A stretch of 47,859 nt of DNA from an archaeon (GTDB taxonomy: Archaea; Nanobdellota; Nanobdellia; Woesearchaeales; GW2011-AR15), in assembly GCA_018657065.1 (NCBI GenBank), contig JABHXU010000007.1:1-47859 (forward strand), in the 5' to 3' direction. Shown here piece after piece: positions 26,915-34,011 of the stretch. The notes under the pieces were generated by a model. The model ran no database searches. It was not told where the DNA came from and was given only the letters and a program-made list of their open reading frames with translations. How positions within the stretch are numbered: position 1 is the first letter of the stretch; every line of letters starts with the position of its first letter. A program made the position numbers and the translations under genes.

Positions 26915-27050
26915 ATAATACAACAACAATTAGTAAAACAATAAACAACAAAATATTAATCCAATCAACAGAATTGGTTTTTTTCACAGCGCCCCGTTTA
27001 GAATTTTTCTTAAATTTGGAATACATCCCTGTTCGGCTATACTGCATCAT
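26901..27050 (-). CDS. Small single-span membrane protein, unrecognised
   Basis: A 49-residue protein read on the minus strand. It starts with a basic stretch (MYSKFKKNSKRG at 9-20) and ends with one strongly hydrophobic helix (about 31-48), so an N-in, tail-anchored-like topology is likely. A TATA-like GCTTTTTATATCC (minus strand, about 27074-27086) is about 29 nt before the ATG, the same arrangement as the well-supported genes here. The 3' end overlaps the convergent AsnB-like gene by 14 bases. Length and shape resemble Sec61-beta or other small membrane proteins, but I see no diagnostic motif. Confidence 0.55.
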   Translation of the reverse strand: MMQYSRTGMYSKFKKNSKRGAVKKTNSVDWINILLFIVLLIVVVLFILT

Positions 27051-27073
27051 TTATAGTTTTAAGCTTTTATTTT

Positions 27074-27086
27074 GGATATAAAAAGC
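27074..27086 (-). promoter_or_regulatory. TATA-like promoter of the small membrane protein gene
   Basis: Read on the minus strand, a TTTTTATATCC box lies about 29 nt from the ATG at 27050, as expected for a leaderless transcript. Confidence 0.5.
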
Positions 27087-27099
27087 TTTCTATTTGGTT

Positions 27100-28083
27100 T
27101 TAAATTTTCTTTTTTTTAATTTTTGCAGGATATTTTTTTGATTCTAACAATAATGGTTTGTATTCTAAGAGACCATTTTTAGCGCCTCTATTTTGAACTA
27201 CACTTCCAGAGTTAGAAGAAGCGAGTTTTAAAGAATCTATAATTTCTTTACCCATTATCTTACTTGCTAAATATGTTGAAGCAAATGCGTCTCCAGCGCC
27301 CGTAGTTTCAACAGCATGAACCTTATGAGGCACAACATTATAAAAATAATTTTTTGAAATAGTATATGCACCTTTTTTTCCATCAGTTATAATTACTTCC
27401 TTAGGCCCTAGTTCCATAAGTTTCTGAATCAAATGTTTTATTTCTCCTTTCCCTACAATTAATTCTGATTCTTCTTTATTTAAAATTAATAAGTCAGTAT
27501 TTAAAAGAAGTTTTCCTAAAAATTCTGATCCTTTTTCAGCCAAATAATTACTAGGGTTGAATGCAATTTTAATTCCATTTTCTTTTCCAAAAATTGCAAG
27601 TTTTTCTAGTGTTTTATATGATTCACCAATCATGCTAGAAAAATAAAACCATTTTGCTTTTATTTTTCGTTTGTTTATTTCAGAAAATCTAAGGTGATTG
27701 TTTGCTCCTTTATATGTTAATATTGTTCGGTCACCACTTAAACTATCTAATATAACTGAGTAACCAGCATGAAATGTTTTAGAATTAACACCTACAAATT
27801 TTACTTTTTCTTTTCTTAATCTTTTGACAATAAGTCCTGAATTAGAACCTTGCCCCATTTTACCTAGATACGCAACATTTAATCCAAGTCTGGAAAAAGC
27901 AACAGCAGTATTAGTTCCACCACCACCAGTTAAAAAATTTAATTCTTTTATTAGAATTTTTGATCCAGCTGGATAAGCAATTAATTCTTCTTCTCCATCT
28001 TTAGTTTTAATTTTAATTTCTTCTGACTCAACATCAGCAAATACATCTATTGTAGAAGAACCTACAGTTATTACGTCGTACAT
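27100..28083 (-). CDS. PfkB-family carbohydrate kinase
   Basis: The protein has 327 residues and the ribokinase layout. The N-terminal sugar motif is TGGGGTNTAVAFSRLG, the middle has NKEESELIVG, and the catalytic motif is TTGAGDAFAS. These kinases phosphorylate sugars or nucleosides; the substrate cannot be read. A TATA-like box (AAATTTATATAGTATA on the minus strand) lies 26 nt before the ATG and overlaps the end of the NurA-like gene, so it has its own promoter. Unlike the kinase at 16179-17711 it lacks the SPEAPVP heptose segment, so it is not a second heptose kinase. Confidence 0.85.
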   Translation of the reverse strand: MYDVITVGSSTIDVFADVESEEIKIKTKDGEEELIAYPAGSKILIKELNFLTGGGGTNTAVAFSRLGLNVAYLGKMGQGSNSGLIVKRLRKEKVKFVGVNSKTFHAGYSVILDSLSGDRTILTYKGANNHLRFSEINKRKIKAKWFYFSSMIGESYKTLEKLAIFGKENGIKIAFNPSNYLAEKGSEFLGKLLLNTDLLILNKEESELIVGKGEIKHLIQKLMELGPKEVIITDGKKGAYTISKNYFYNVVPHKVHAVETTGAGDAFASTYLASKIMGKEIIDSLKLASSNSGSVVQNRGAKNGLLEYKPLLLESKKYPAKIKKKKI

Positions 28084-28114
28084 GAAACTAAATTGAAGTT
28101 TATACTATATAAAT

Positions 28115-29062
28115 TTAACCGATGCTGTCTAAAATAGAATGAGCATCTAAACCTTTTTCTAAATCTTTAATTTTTTCAAATCCTTTAATTGTTGATAACT
28201 TTAATTTTAGAATTTCAACTTCTTTATTTGAAACTCTGGCAAACTTATCAGCTTCAATAAGACCATAAGGATATCCTAGAAAAATTGGATCTACACTATT
28301 ATTTTTAAGTAATGATATAAGTTCAGTTATGTTGCTTGAAAAAGAATCTAATCTAAATACATAGTTTGAATTTTTATTTAGTTTCAAAAAATATGTATCT
28401 TTATTTATTTTATAGTACCATGTTTTTATTTTTGTAGAATTTAATAAAACATAACTTACTGAATCACCATTTGTTGTTATTAAATCACTTGTTTTAGAAA
28501 GTCCAAAGACTTGTTCTTTATTGAAATTTTTAATTAATTCTTCTTCAAATGGAAATGTTGGATCTAGTGAACCATCAATTACTACATAATTTAAATTAAC
28601 AACACTAGCAAGCTTTAATTCAGCAAATCTTCGAATCACATTTCCGATCTTGGATATTTTTGCTCTTTTATTTGAGGAAGTTAATTTTTGATCCATAGAA
28701 TCAAATTCATATTCTTTTAGTTCTATTTTATTTTTTGTAAAGAAGAGTTCTGTTTTGTATATAATCTTATTATAGTTATTTTTAGAATTAATTAAGGTAA
28801 AAAACTCATAGGTTTTATTTTTTATTCTTGAGTTATTTTCATAAACTGTAAGATATAATCTATTAAAAAATAATGAAATTGTTGGAGATTTGATTAGTTC
28901 TTGAGATCCTCCATCAATAAAACCTATTTTCTTTGATGAATTTATATCAATAATAGATTTGAAATTATTATGATTTATTTCAAAACTTTCATTGTTAATA
29001 ATAATTGGCGAATCTTTAATTTCATCTATTTTTTGAATTATTTTTTTCACAATTTCTTTCAT
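28115..29062 (-). CDS. nurA: NurA-like 5'-3' nuclease domain protein
   Basis: The protein has 315 residues. The NurA pattern is visible as FIDGGSQE with D50, VVIDGSLDP with D163 and a late His in DAHSILD (H308), all expected metal-site regions. Between them lie YPYGLIEADKFAR and other family-like stretches. NurA is a manganese-dependent nuclease that partners with HerA to make 3' overhangs at DNA breaks. The herA gene is upstream on the opposite strand with three genes in between, an unusual separation. A minus-strand TATA-like CCTTTAAAATTC is about 27 nt before the ATG. Confidence 0.7.
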   Translation of the reverse strand: MKEIVKKIIQKIDEIKDSPIIINNESFEINHNNFKSIIDINSSKKIGFIDGGSQELIKSPTISLFFNRLYLTVYENNSRIKNKTYEFFTLINSKNNYNKIIYKTELFFTKNKIELKEYEFDSMDQKLTSSNKRAKISKIGNVIRRFAELKLASVVNLNYVVIDGSLDPTFPFEEELIKNFNKEQVFGLSKTSDLITTNGDSVSYVLLNSTKIKTWYYKINKDTYFLKLNKNSNYVFRLDSFSSNITELISLLKNNSVDPIFLGYPYGLIEADKFARVSNKEVEILKLKLSTIKGFEKIKDLEKGLDAHSILDSIG

Positions 29063-29114
29063 TAATTTTTAAAAAGAGAAATTGAATTTTAAAGGTTTTC
29101 ATTTCCTTAGAGGA

Positions 29115-29131
29115 TTTTCTCGACGAGAAAA
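29115..29131. promoter_or_regulatory. Perfect-arm palindrome between divergent promoters
   Basis: Eight-base arms TTTTCTCG and CGAGAAAA flank one central base. It lies between the divergent nurA and topA promoters, about 13 bases before the topA TATA box. The CG steps stand out in AT-rich DNA. It looks like a dimeric protein-binding site, but no regulator is assigned. Confidence 0.4.
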
Positions 29132-29143
29132 AACAGCACAAAA

Positions 29144-29154
29144 CTTTTTATAAG
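29144..29154 (+). promoter_or_regulatory. TATA-like promoter of topA
   Basis: CTTTTTATAAG is centred about 28 nt before the ATG at 29178, fitting a leaderless archaeal transcript. Confidence 0.65.
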
Positions 29155-29177
29155 ACTTACAATTTTCTTGTTTTCTA

Positions 29178-31397
29178 ATGTCTTACGAATTAATTATCAC
29201 TGAAAAACCTTCTGCAGCTGTAAAAATAGCACAAGCATTATCAGATAAATCACCAAAAAAATTAAGCTCAAGAGAAAAAGTTCCATATTTTGAAATAACA
29301 CATAATGGTAAAAAAATTAAGATAGTTTCAGCAGTAGGACATATATATGGATTATCTCAAAAAGAGAAATCAAGAAAGTATCCAACTTTTGATATTTCTT
29401 GGGTTCCTAGTGCAGATGTGTCAAAAAATTCTTCATTTACAAGAAAATATCTAAACACAATTAAGAGACTCGCAAAAGAAGCATCAGAATTTACAGTTGC
29501 AACAGATTATGATGTTGAAGGAGAAGTTATTGGATTAAATATTGTAAGATATGCGTGTAAAAAAGAAGATGCAAATAGAATGAAATTCTCTACTTTAACA
29601 AAATCAGATCTAGTTAAATCTTACGAAAATAAAAAACCAACACTCAATTGGGGACAAGCTAAAGCTGGTGAAACAAGACATAAGATGGATTGGTATTTTG
29701 GAATTAATTTATCAAGAGCATTATCTGCAGCAGTAAAATCTGTAGGAAAATTTCAAATTTTGTCAACAGGCAGAGTTCAAGGTCCAGCTTTAAAATTAGT
29801 TGTTGATAAAGAAAAAACAATATCCGCATTTATTCCAGAACCTTATTTTGAAATAAAATTTAATGGAACAATAAAAAGTGGTGAAATTGAAGCTTTACAT
29901 AAAGCTGGAAAAATTTTTGAAAAAGAAGTTGCACAAACAATTTTTGAAAAAGTTAAAAATCAAAAAACTGCTATAGCAATAAAAGTAACAAAAAAACAAT
30001 TTACCACAAATCCTCCAACACCTTTTGATTTAACAAGTTTACAAATTGAAGCTCATAAATGTCTTAAAATCACACCAAAAAATACCTTATCAACAGCTCA
30101 AGAACTTTATACAAAAGGATATATCTCATACCCAAGAACAAGTTCACAACAATTACCTAAAGAAATTGGATATAATAAGATTCTTTCAGAATTATTAAAA
30201 CAACCAGCATATTACAAATTAGCTGAACAAGTATTAAAAAAAGGAAGTTTAAAACCAAATAATGGTAAAAAAACAGATCCTGCTCATCCAGCTATATATC
30301 CAACAGGAGTTGTACCAAGTTTTAAAAATGATTATGAAAAAAAACTCTATGATTTAATTGTCAAAAGATTTTTTGCGGTTTTTGGAGAGGCAGCAACTAG
30401 AGAAACAATGACAGTCGAATTTGATTGTAATTCTGAAATTTTTTTTACAAAAGGAACTACAACAGTTAAAAAAGGATGGTTTACGTTGTACGGAAATTAT
30501 GTTATGTTAAAAGAGGTTGAATTACCATTAATTGAAAAAGGAGATATTTGTAATATAAAAAAAATTGAAAAACTCGACAAGGAAACAACACCTCCAAAGA
30601 GATACACTGAAGCATCAATTATTAAACAATTAGAAAAAGAAAATTTAGGAACAAAAGCAACAAGAGCACAAATTATTGAAACACTCAAAGATAGAGGGTA
30701 TATTGAAGGAAAAGCATTAAGAGCTACTCAACTTGGAATTCGAACAGAAGAAACATTAGAAAAATATTCTCCAAGAATTGTTGATCCAGAATTAACTAGG
30801 AATTTTGAACTTGAGATGAAAGCTATAAGAGAAAAAGGAAAAGGACAACAAAAAGTACTAGATGATTCAATTGTAGCAGTGACCGAGATTGTTGATAAAT
30901 TTAATAAACATTTAAATGAAATTGGTAAAGAATTATATTCTGCAAATAGAGAAACACAAGAGAATCTGTCAAGGATAGGAAAATGTCAAAAATGTGAAGA
31001 CGGAGAATTACATTTGAGGCATGGAAAATTTGGTCCTTTTGTTGCATGTAATAAATATCCTGAATGTAAAACAACATATAAAGTTCCTAAAAATGCATTA
31101 GTTAAAGGAAATGGGGAAAAATGTGAGAAATGTGATTATCCTATAGTTTTAGTTCAAAAGGGAAAAAAAGCACCTCAAAAATATTGTATAAATCCAGATT
31201 GTGAAACAAGATCAAATGGAGATTCTAAAAATTATCCAGAAGAAAATACGATTTGTCCAAAATGCGGTAAAGGTAAAATGGTACTTCGTAAATCTTTTTA
31301 CGGACAATTTTTAGGTTGTTCTAATTATCCTGAATGTAAAACTATGATGAAAATTGTAAATGGTAAAGTCGATAAAGAAAATATAATAAGTAAATAA
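29178..31397 (+). CDS. topA: Archaeal DNA topoisomerase I (type IA)
   Basis: The protein has 739 residues. The TOPRIM domain begins LIITEKPSAA with catalytic E9, and DxDxE is at 110-114 (ATDYDVEGE). The catalytic tyrosine is Y318 in GYISYPRTS. Three C-terminal zinc fingers follow, each with two Cys pairs: CQKCEDGEL to CNKYPEC, CEKCDYPIV to CINPDC and CPKCGKGKM to CSNYPEC. Type IA enzymes relax negative supercoils by cutting one strand. Size and domain set match archaeal TopA. A T-rich stretch follows the stop and overlaps the convergent zinc-ribbon gene. Confidence 0.96.
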   Translation: MSYELIITEKPSAAVKIAQALSDKSPKKLSSREKVPYFEITHNGKKIKIVSAVGHIYGLSQKEKSRKYPTFDISWVPSADVSKNSSFTRKYLNTIKRLAKEASEFTVATDYDVEGEVIGLNIVRYACKKEDANRMKFSTLTKSDLVKSYENKKPTLNWGQAKAGETRHKMDWYFGINLSRALSAAVKSVGKFQILSTGRVQGPALKLVVDKEKTISAFIPEPYFEIKFNGTIKSGEIEALHKAGKIFEKEVAQTIFEKVKNQKTAIAIKVTKKQFTTNPPTPFDLTSLQIEAHKCLKITPKNTLSTAQELYTKGYISYPRTSSQQLPKEIGYNKILSELLKQPAYYKLAEQVLKKGSLKPNNGKKTDPAHPAIYPTGVVPSFKNDYEKKLYDLIVKRFFAVFGEAATRETMTVEFDCNSEIFFTKGTTTVKKGWFTLYGNYVMLKEVELPLIEKGDICNIKKIEKLDKETTPPKRYTEASIIKQLEKENLGTKATRAQIIETLKDRGYIEGKALRATQLGIRTEETLEKYSPRIVDPELTRNFELEMKAIREKGKGQQKVLDDSIVAVTEIVDKFNKHLNEIGKELYSANRETQENLSRIGKCQKCEDGELHLRHGKFGPFVACNKYPECKTTYKVPKNALVKGNGEKCEKCDYPIVLVQKGKKAPQKYCINPDCETRSNGDSKNYPEENTICPKCGKGKMVLRKSFYGQFLGCSNYPECKTMMKIVNGKVDKENIISK

Positions 31398-31398
31398 T

Positions 31399-31551
31399 TT
31401 ATAATTTTTTTATAATTCTACTTTTTTTTTGATTACTATGTATAGTGAAAGATTTGCCACAATAAACACATCTTTTTTTTTTCTTATCTAAACTACCTCT
31501 AGGTTGATATTTCATATTATTTTTACAACTTGGACATTTTACTAAGTACAT
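31399..31551 (-). CDS. Small zinc-ribbon protein
   Basis: A 50-residue protein found by reading the minus strand. Two Cys pairs, CPSC (C6/C9) and CVYC, are separated by a basic loop with PRGSLDKKKK, and a lysine-rich tail ends it. This is a plausible complete zinc ribbon, as in RNA- or DNA-binding and ribosome-linked small proteins. It begins two bases after the stop of the upstream membrane-protein gene and is therefore co-transcribed with it. It lies convergent to topA. The function is not known. Confidence 0.72.
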   Translation of the reverse strand: MYLVKCPSCKNNMKYQPRGSLDKKKKRCVYCGKSFTIHSNQKKSRIIKKL

Positions 31552-31553
31552 TT

Positions 31554-32372
31554 TTAAATGTTAAATTCTTTTTTGAGATCCAGGATCTCACTTTTTTTCT
31601 TTGAATTTTTTTTAATTTTTAATTTAGGTTTTTGTTCTGATTTGTTTTTTGGAATAATTTTTTCTTTCATACTATTAGGTTTTACAAATCTGACATATAC
31701 TATCATTATATTAAAAACAAAACCAATTAAAAAATTAACAATTGAAAGTCCTTCCATTTCTAGGCTTTGAAATAATGGAAGGGGAGTAAACTTTCCTATA
31801 CCATAAAAAACAGCAGAAATACCTAAAGGAATTAACATATATAATGGAACATTATCTGCAAGTTTTAAAAACGCAAAAGATACAAATACACTAATAACAG
31901 CAGGTAAAAAACCAACAATCACACTAACGATTTCTGCACCAGTTCCTGCAGCACCAAATAACATAACGCCAATTAGGATGGCTAGATATATAAAAAATAC
32001 TAACCCTTCAAAAAGAGTTTTTTCTTCAATAATTTCAGCTTCTTCAATAACTTCTTCAACTAATTCTGTTGTGTCTGTATTTTTTAAATCTTCTTTAGCG
32101 TCAGTTATTTCTTTATCTGATGCTTGTGCCATAAATTTTCCAAAAACTCCTTTTAATTGAGAAACTAAATCATTTGCAACAGGATCTTTTGAATCACTTT
32201 TAGTGTTAGGACCTTCTTTTACTAATTCTTCAAATACTTCATCAATAATATTTTTTTTATGTCCAGCATCTAAAAGTACCTTTTCAATTTTTTCTAATGG
32301 GATACCTTTTTTTCTTTCAGCTTCAACATATTCTAGAAGTTGTTTTTTTAAATACACATGAAAATTATCCAT
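31554..32372 (-). CDS. Membrane protein with N-terminal helical motif, unrecognised
   Basis: The protein has 272 residues. The first 55 residues (KKGIPLEKIEKVLLDAGHKK) form a short helical motif resembling UBA-like or similar N-terminal motifs in DPANN proteins. An acidic linker follows, then about four membrane segments (FFIYLAILIGVMLF and on), and a lysine-rich tail. A TATA-like GGTATATAAGTTT (plus-strand orientation, 32393-32405) is about 26 nt before the ATG. The zinc-ribbon gene follows directly. I do not recognise a named family and assign no function. Confidence 0.65.
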   Translation of the reverse strand: MDNFHVYLKKQLLEYVEAERKKGIPLEKIEKVLLDAGHKKNIIDEVFEELVKEGPNTKSDSKDPVANDLVSQLKGVFGKFMAQASDKEITDAKEDLKNTDTTELVEEVIEEAEIIEEKTLFEGLVFFIYLAILIGVMLFGAAGTGAEIVSVIVGFLPAVISVFVSFAFLKLADNVPLYMLIPLGISAVFYGIGKFTPLPLFQSLEMEGLSIVNFLIGFVFNIMIVYVRFVKPNSMKEKIIPKNKSEQKPKLKIKKNSKKKSEILDLKKEFNI

Positions 32373-32407
32373 AGAAAAAATAGAAGTAAAGAGGTATATA
32401 AGTTTTA

Positions 32408-33076
32408 TTATAATTCACTAAATTCTTCATCCTCTTCATCAATGTTTTTTGTCTCTTCATAGTTTTTTTCACTATGTTCAATCGATTCGGAGATTTTTGT
32501 GGCAGCAATATTTGCATTAGCTAAGTCACCTATGATATTTCTTTCAAAATCATCAACTTTTGTTTGTGGGGGACTTCCTACGACTTTGTTAAAAACTTCT
32601 CTAATATCTTTAGATCCATCGACATCAAAATATTCATAAAATTTTTCTGTTAAATTTAATAAGTAACTTCGTCCACTTGTTTCTTTTCTAATAAAACCAA
32701 GATCAACAAGTTCAGAAATATGCTCATAAGCTTTATTGTGTCTAATATTCACAACTTCACTTTGTAAAACTGGAGAGCGCCAAGCAATTATTGCTAAGGT
32801 TTCAAGAATTGTTTTAGGAAGTTCTGTTTCAGATATTATTTTTCTAACTAATGAAAGATAAGTTTCTCGAACTGTTAATTTCCAACCATCTTTTTCTTCA
32901 ACAACCATTAAAGGGCTTTCTCTTTCATCATATTCTTCTTTAAGTTTTCTAACATTATTAATTAATACTTGTTTACCTGATGCACCTGTTAATAATAATA
33001 GAGTGTTAGCATCCATAAATCTACCTGATGCAAAAAGTAATGCTTCAATTTGATTTTTATAGTTTTTTTCACTCAT
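32408..33076 (-). CDS. scpB: Segregation and condensation protein B
   Basis: The protein has 222 residues, with two winged-helix domains. The first begins IEALLFASGRFMD, and the second contains ETLAIIAWRSPVLQSEVVNIR and GRSYLLNLTEKFYEYF, the clear ScpB signature. ScpB binds the kleisin ScpA and SMC in chromosome condensation. The C-terminus adds about 60 acidic residues. The start overlaps the stop of an unrecognised gene by four bases, where scpA would normally be found. Confidence 0.92.
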   Translation of the reverse strand: MSEKNYKNQIEALLFASGRFMDANTLLLLTGASGKQVLINNVRKLKEEYDERESPLMVVEEKDGWKLTVRETYLSLVRKIISETELPKTILETLAIIAWRSPVLQSEVVNIRHNKAYEHISELVDLGFIRKETSGRSYLLNLTEKFYEYFDVDGSKDIREVFNKVVGSPPQTKVDDFERNIIGDLANANIAATKISESIEHSEKNYEETKNIDEEDEEFSEL

Positions 33077-33666
33077 TTTTTTATAATAGCTTTGTATTTA
33101 TCATTAGCTTTTTCAACTTTTCCTTCTTTAATTAATATATCAAGGACCTTTTTAATGTCTTGTTCTTTAACACCCATAAATGGTTGAATTTCTTTTAGAT
33201 CCATGGGCCTAGAACTAATTAAAACAATTAAGAAATTTCTAAGTAAAACTGCTGTATTTTTAACATAAAACCTAATATTATCTTTAGCAGCAATATGTGC
33301 AGTATTAAGGGCATGAAGTCTAGCAAGTAAATCATTAATGAATCCAGTCATATTGTTATTTTTTATAACAAGATTTTCAGGTTCTAATATTTCAATACTT
33401 GCAGGCATGTAATCAAACGCAAAAGATAAGATATCATTAGTGTCTTTCATTAATATTTCAATTTCTGCAAAAGTACTAAAGAAATTTTCTTTAGGAACAG
33501 CATTTTCAAAATGTTCATTTGTTACAACATATTGTTCATTGAGTTTTTTTAGATAGTCTTTAAGAGCAGATTCAATATGATCCTTAGGTTTACCAACAAT
33601 TTCAATGATTGATCTAACTAGAATATGTCCTTCAGCAATTTTTTCTTTGATTTCTTGATTCTTCAT
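33073..33666 (-). CDS. Unrecognised protein co-transcribed with scpB
   Basis: The protein has 197 residues. It looks mainly helical in the middle, and the C-terminal 60 residues have a winged-helix look (LKEIQPFMGVKEQDIKKVLD). It lacks the sequence marks of ScpA that I would expect at this position, though its length and terminal winged helix are kleisin-like in outline. A minus-strand TATA-like GTTTTAAATTTA is about 25 nt before the ATG, so this gene leads the operon with scpB. A role with ScpB is inferred from coupling only. Confidence 0.6.
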   Translation of the reverse strand: MKNQEIKEKIAEGHILVRSIIEIVGKPKDHIESALKDYLKKLNEQYVVTNEHFENAVPKENFFSTFAEIEILMKDTNDILSFAFDYMPASIEILEPENLVIKNNNMTGFINDLLARLHALNTAHIAAKDNIRFYVKNTAVLLRNFLIVLISSRPMDLKEIQPFMGVKEQDIKKVLDILIKEGKVEKANDKYKAIIKK

Positions 33667-33768
33667 GTCACATAGAGATATGGGTTAAATTTAAAACGTT
33701 TTCGTTAAATTAGGAAATTGAGTCGTTAGTTAGATATATTTTTATATTAATACTTTTTAGAAGGTTTT

Positions 33769-34011
33769 ATGGTTTTAGTTTATTTGTTAATAAGAGCAGA
33801 ACACGGGAAAATAGGAATTGTTAGAGCACAATTAGACAAACTTCATGAGATTATTGAGGTATATGAAGTCTTTGGTCGATACGATATTATAGCTAAAGTT
33901 GAAACTGATTCTAATAAAGAATTTAGAAGATTCATTAGAAATAAAATTAGAGTGCAAGAAGGTATAAAAAGCACAGAACCTATTTTTGTAGCCGAAGAAT
34001 TAGATTCTTAA
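33769..34011 (+). CDS. Stand-alone Lrp/AsnC effector-binding (RAM) domain
   Basis: This 80-residue protein covers only the ligand-binding beta-alpha-beta-beta-alpha-beta domain of Lrp/AsnC regulators. It has the DIIAKVET stretch and the FIRNKIR helix, but no DNA-binding helix-turn-helix. Such single domains bind amino acids and may form dimers with full-length relatives. A TATA-like TTTTTATATTA is about 27 nt before the ATG, and an AAGG ribosome-site sequence is also present. It ends four bases into the convergent Hef gene. Confidence 0.85.
   Translation: MVLVYLLIRAEHGKIGIVRAQLDKLHEIIEVYEVFGRYDIIAKVETDSNKEFRRFIRNKIRVQEGIKSTEPIFVAEELDS

Noticed and set aside
27100-28083. PfkB kinase as a second heptose kinase
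   Set aside because: It lacks the SPEAPVP segment and is far from the heptose operon.
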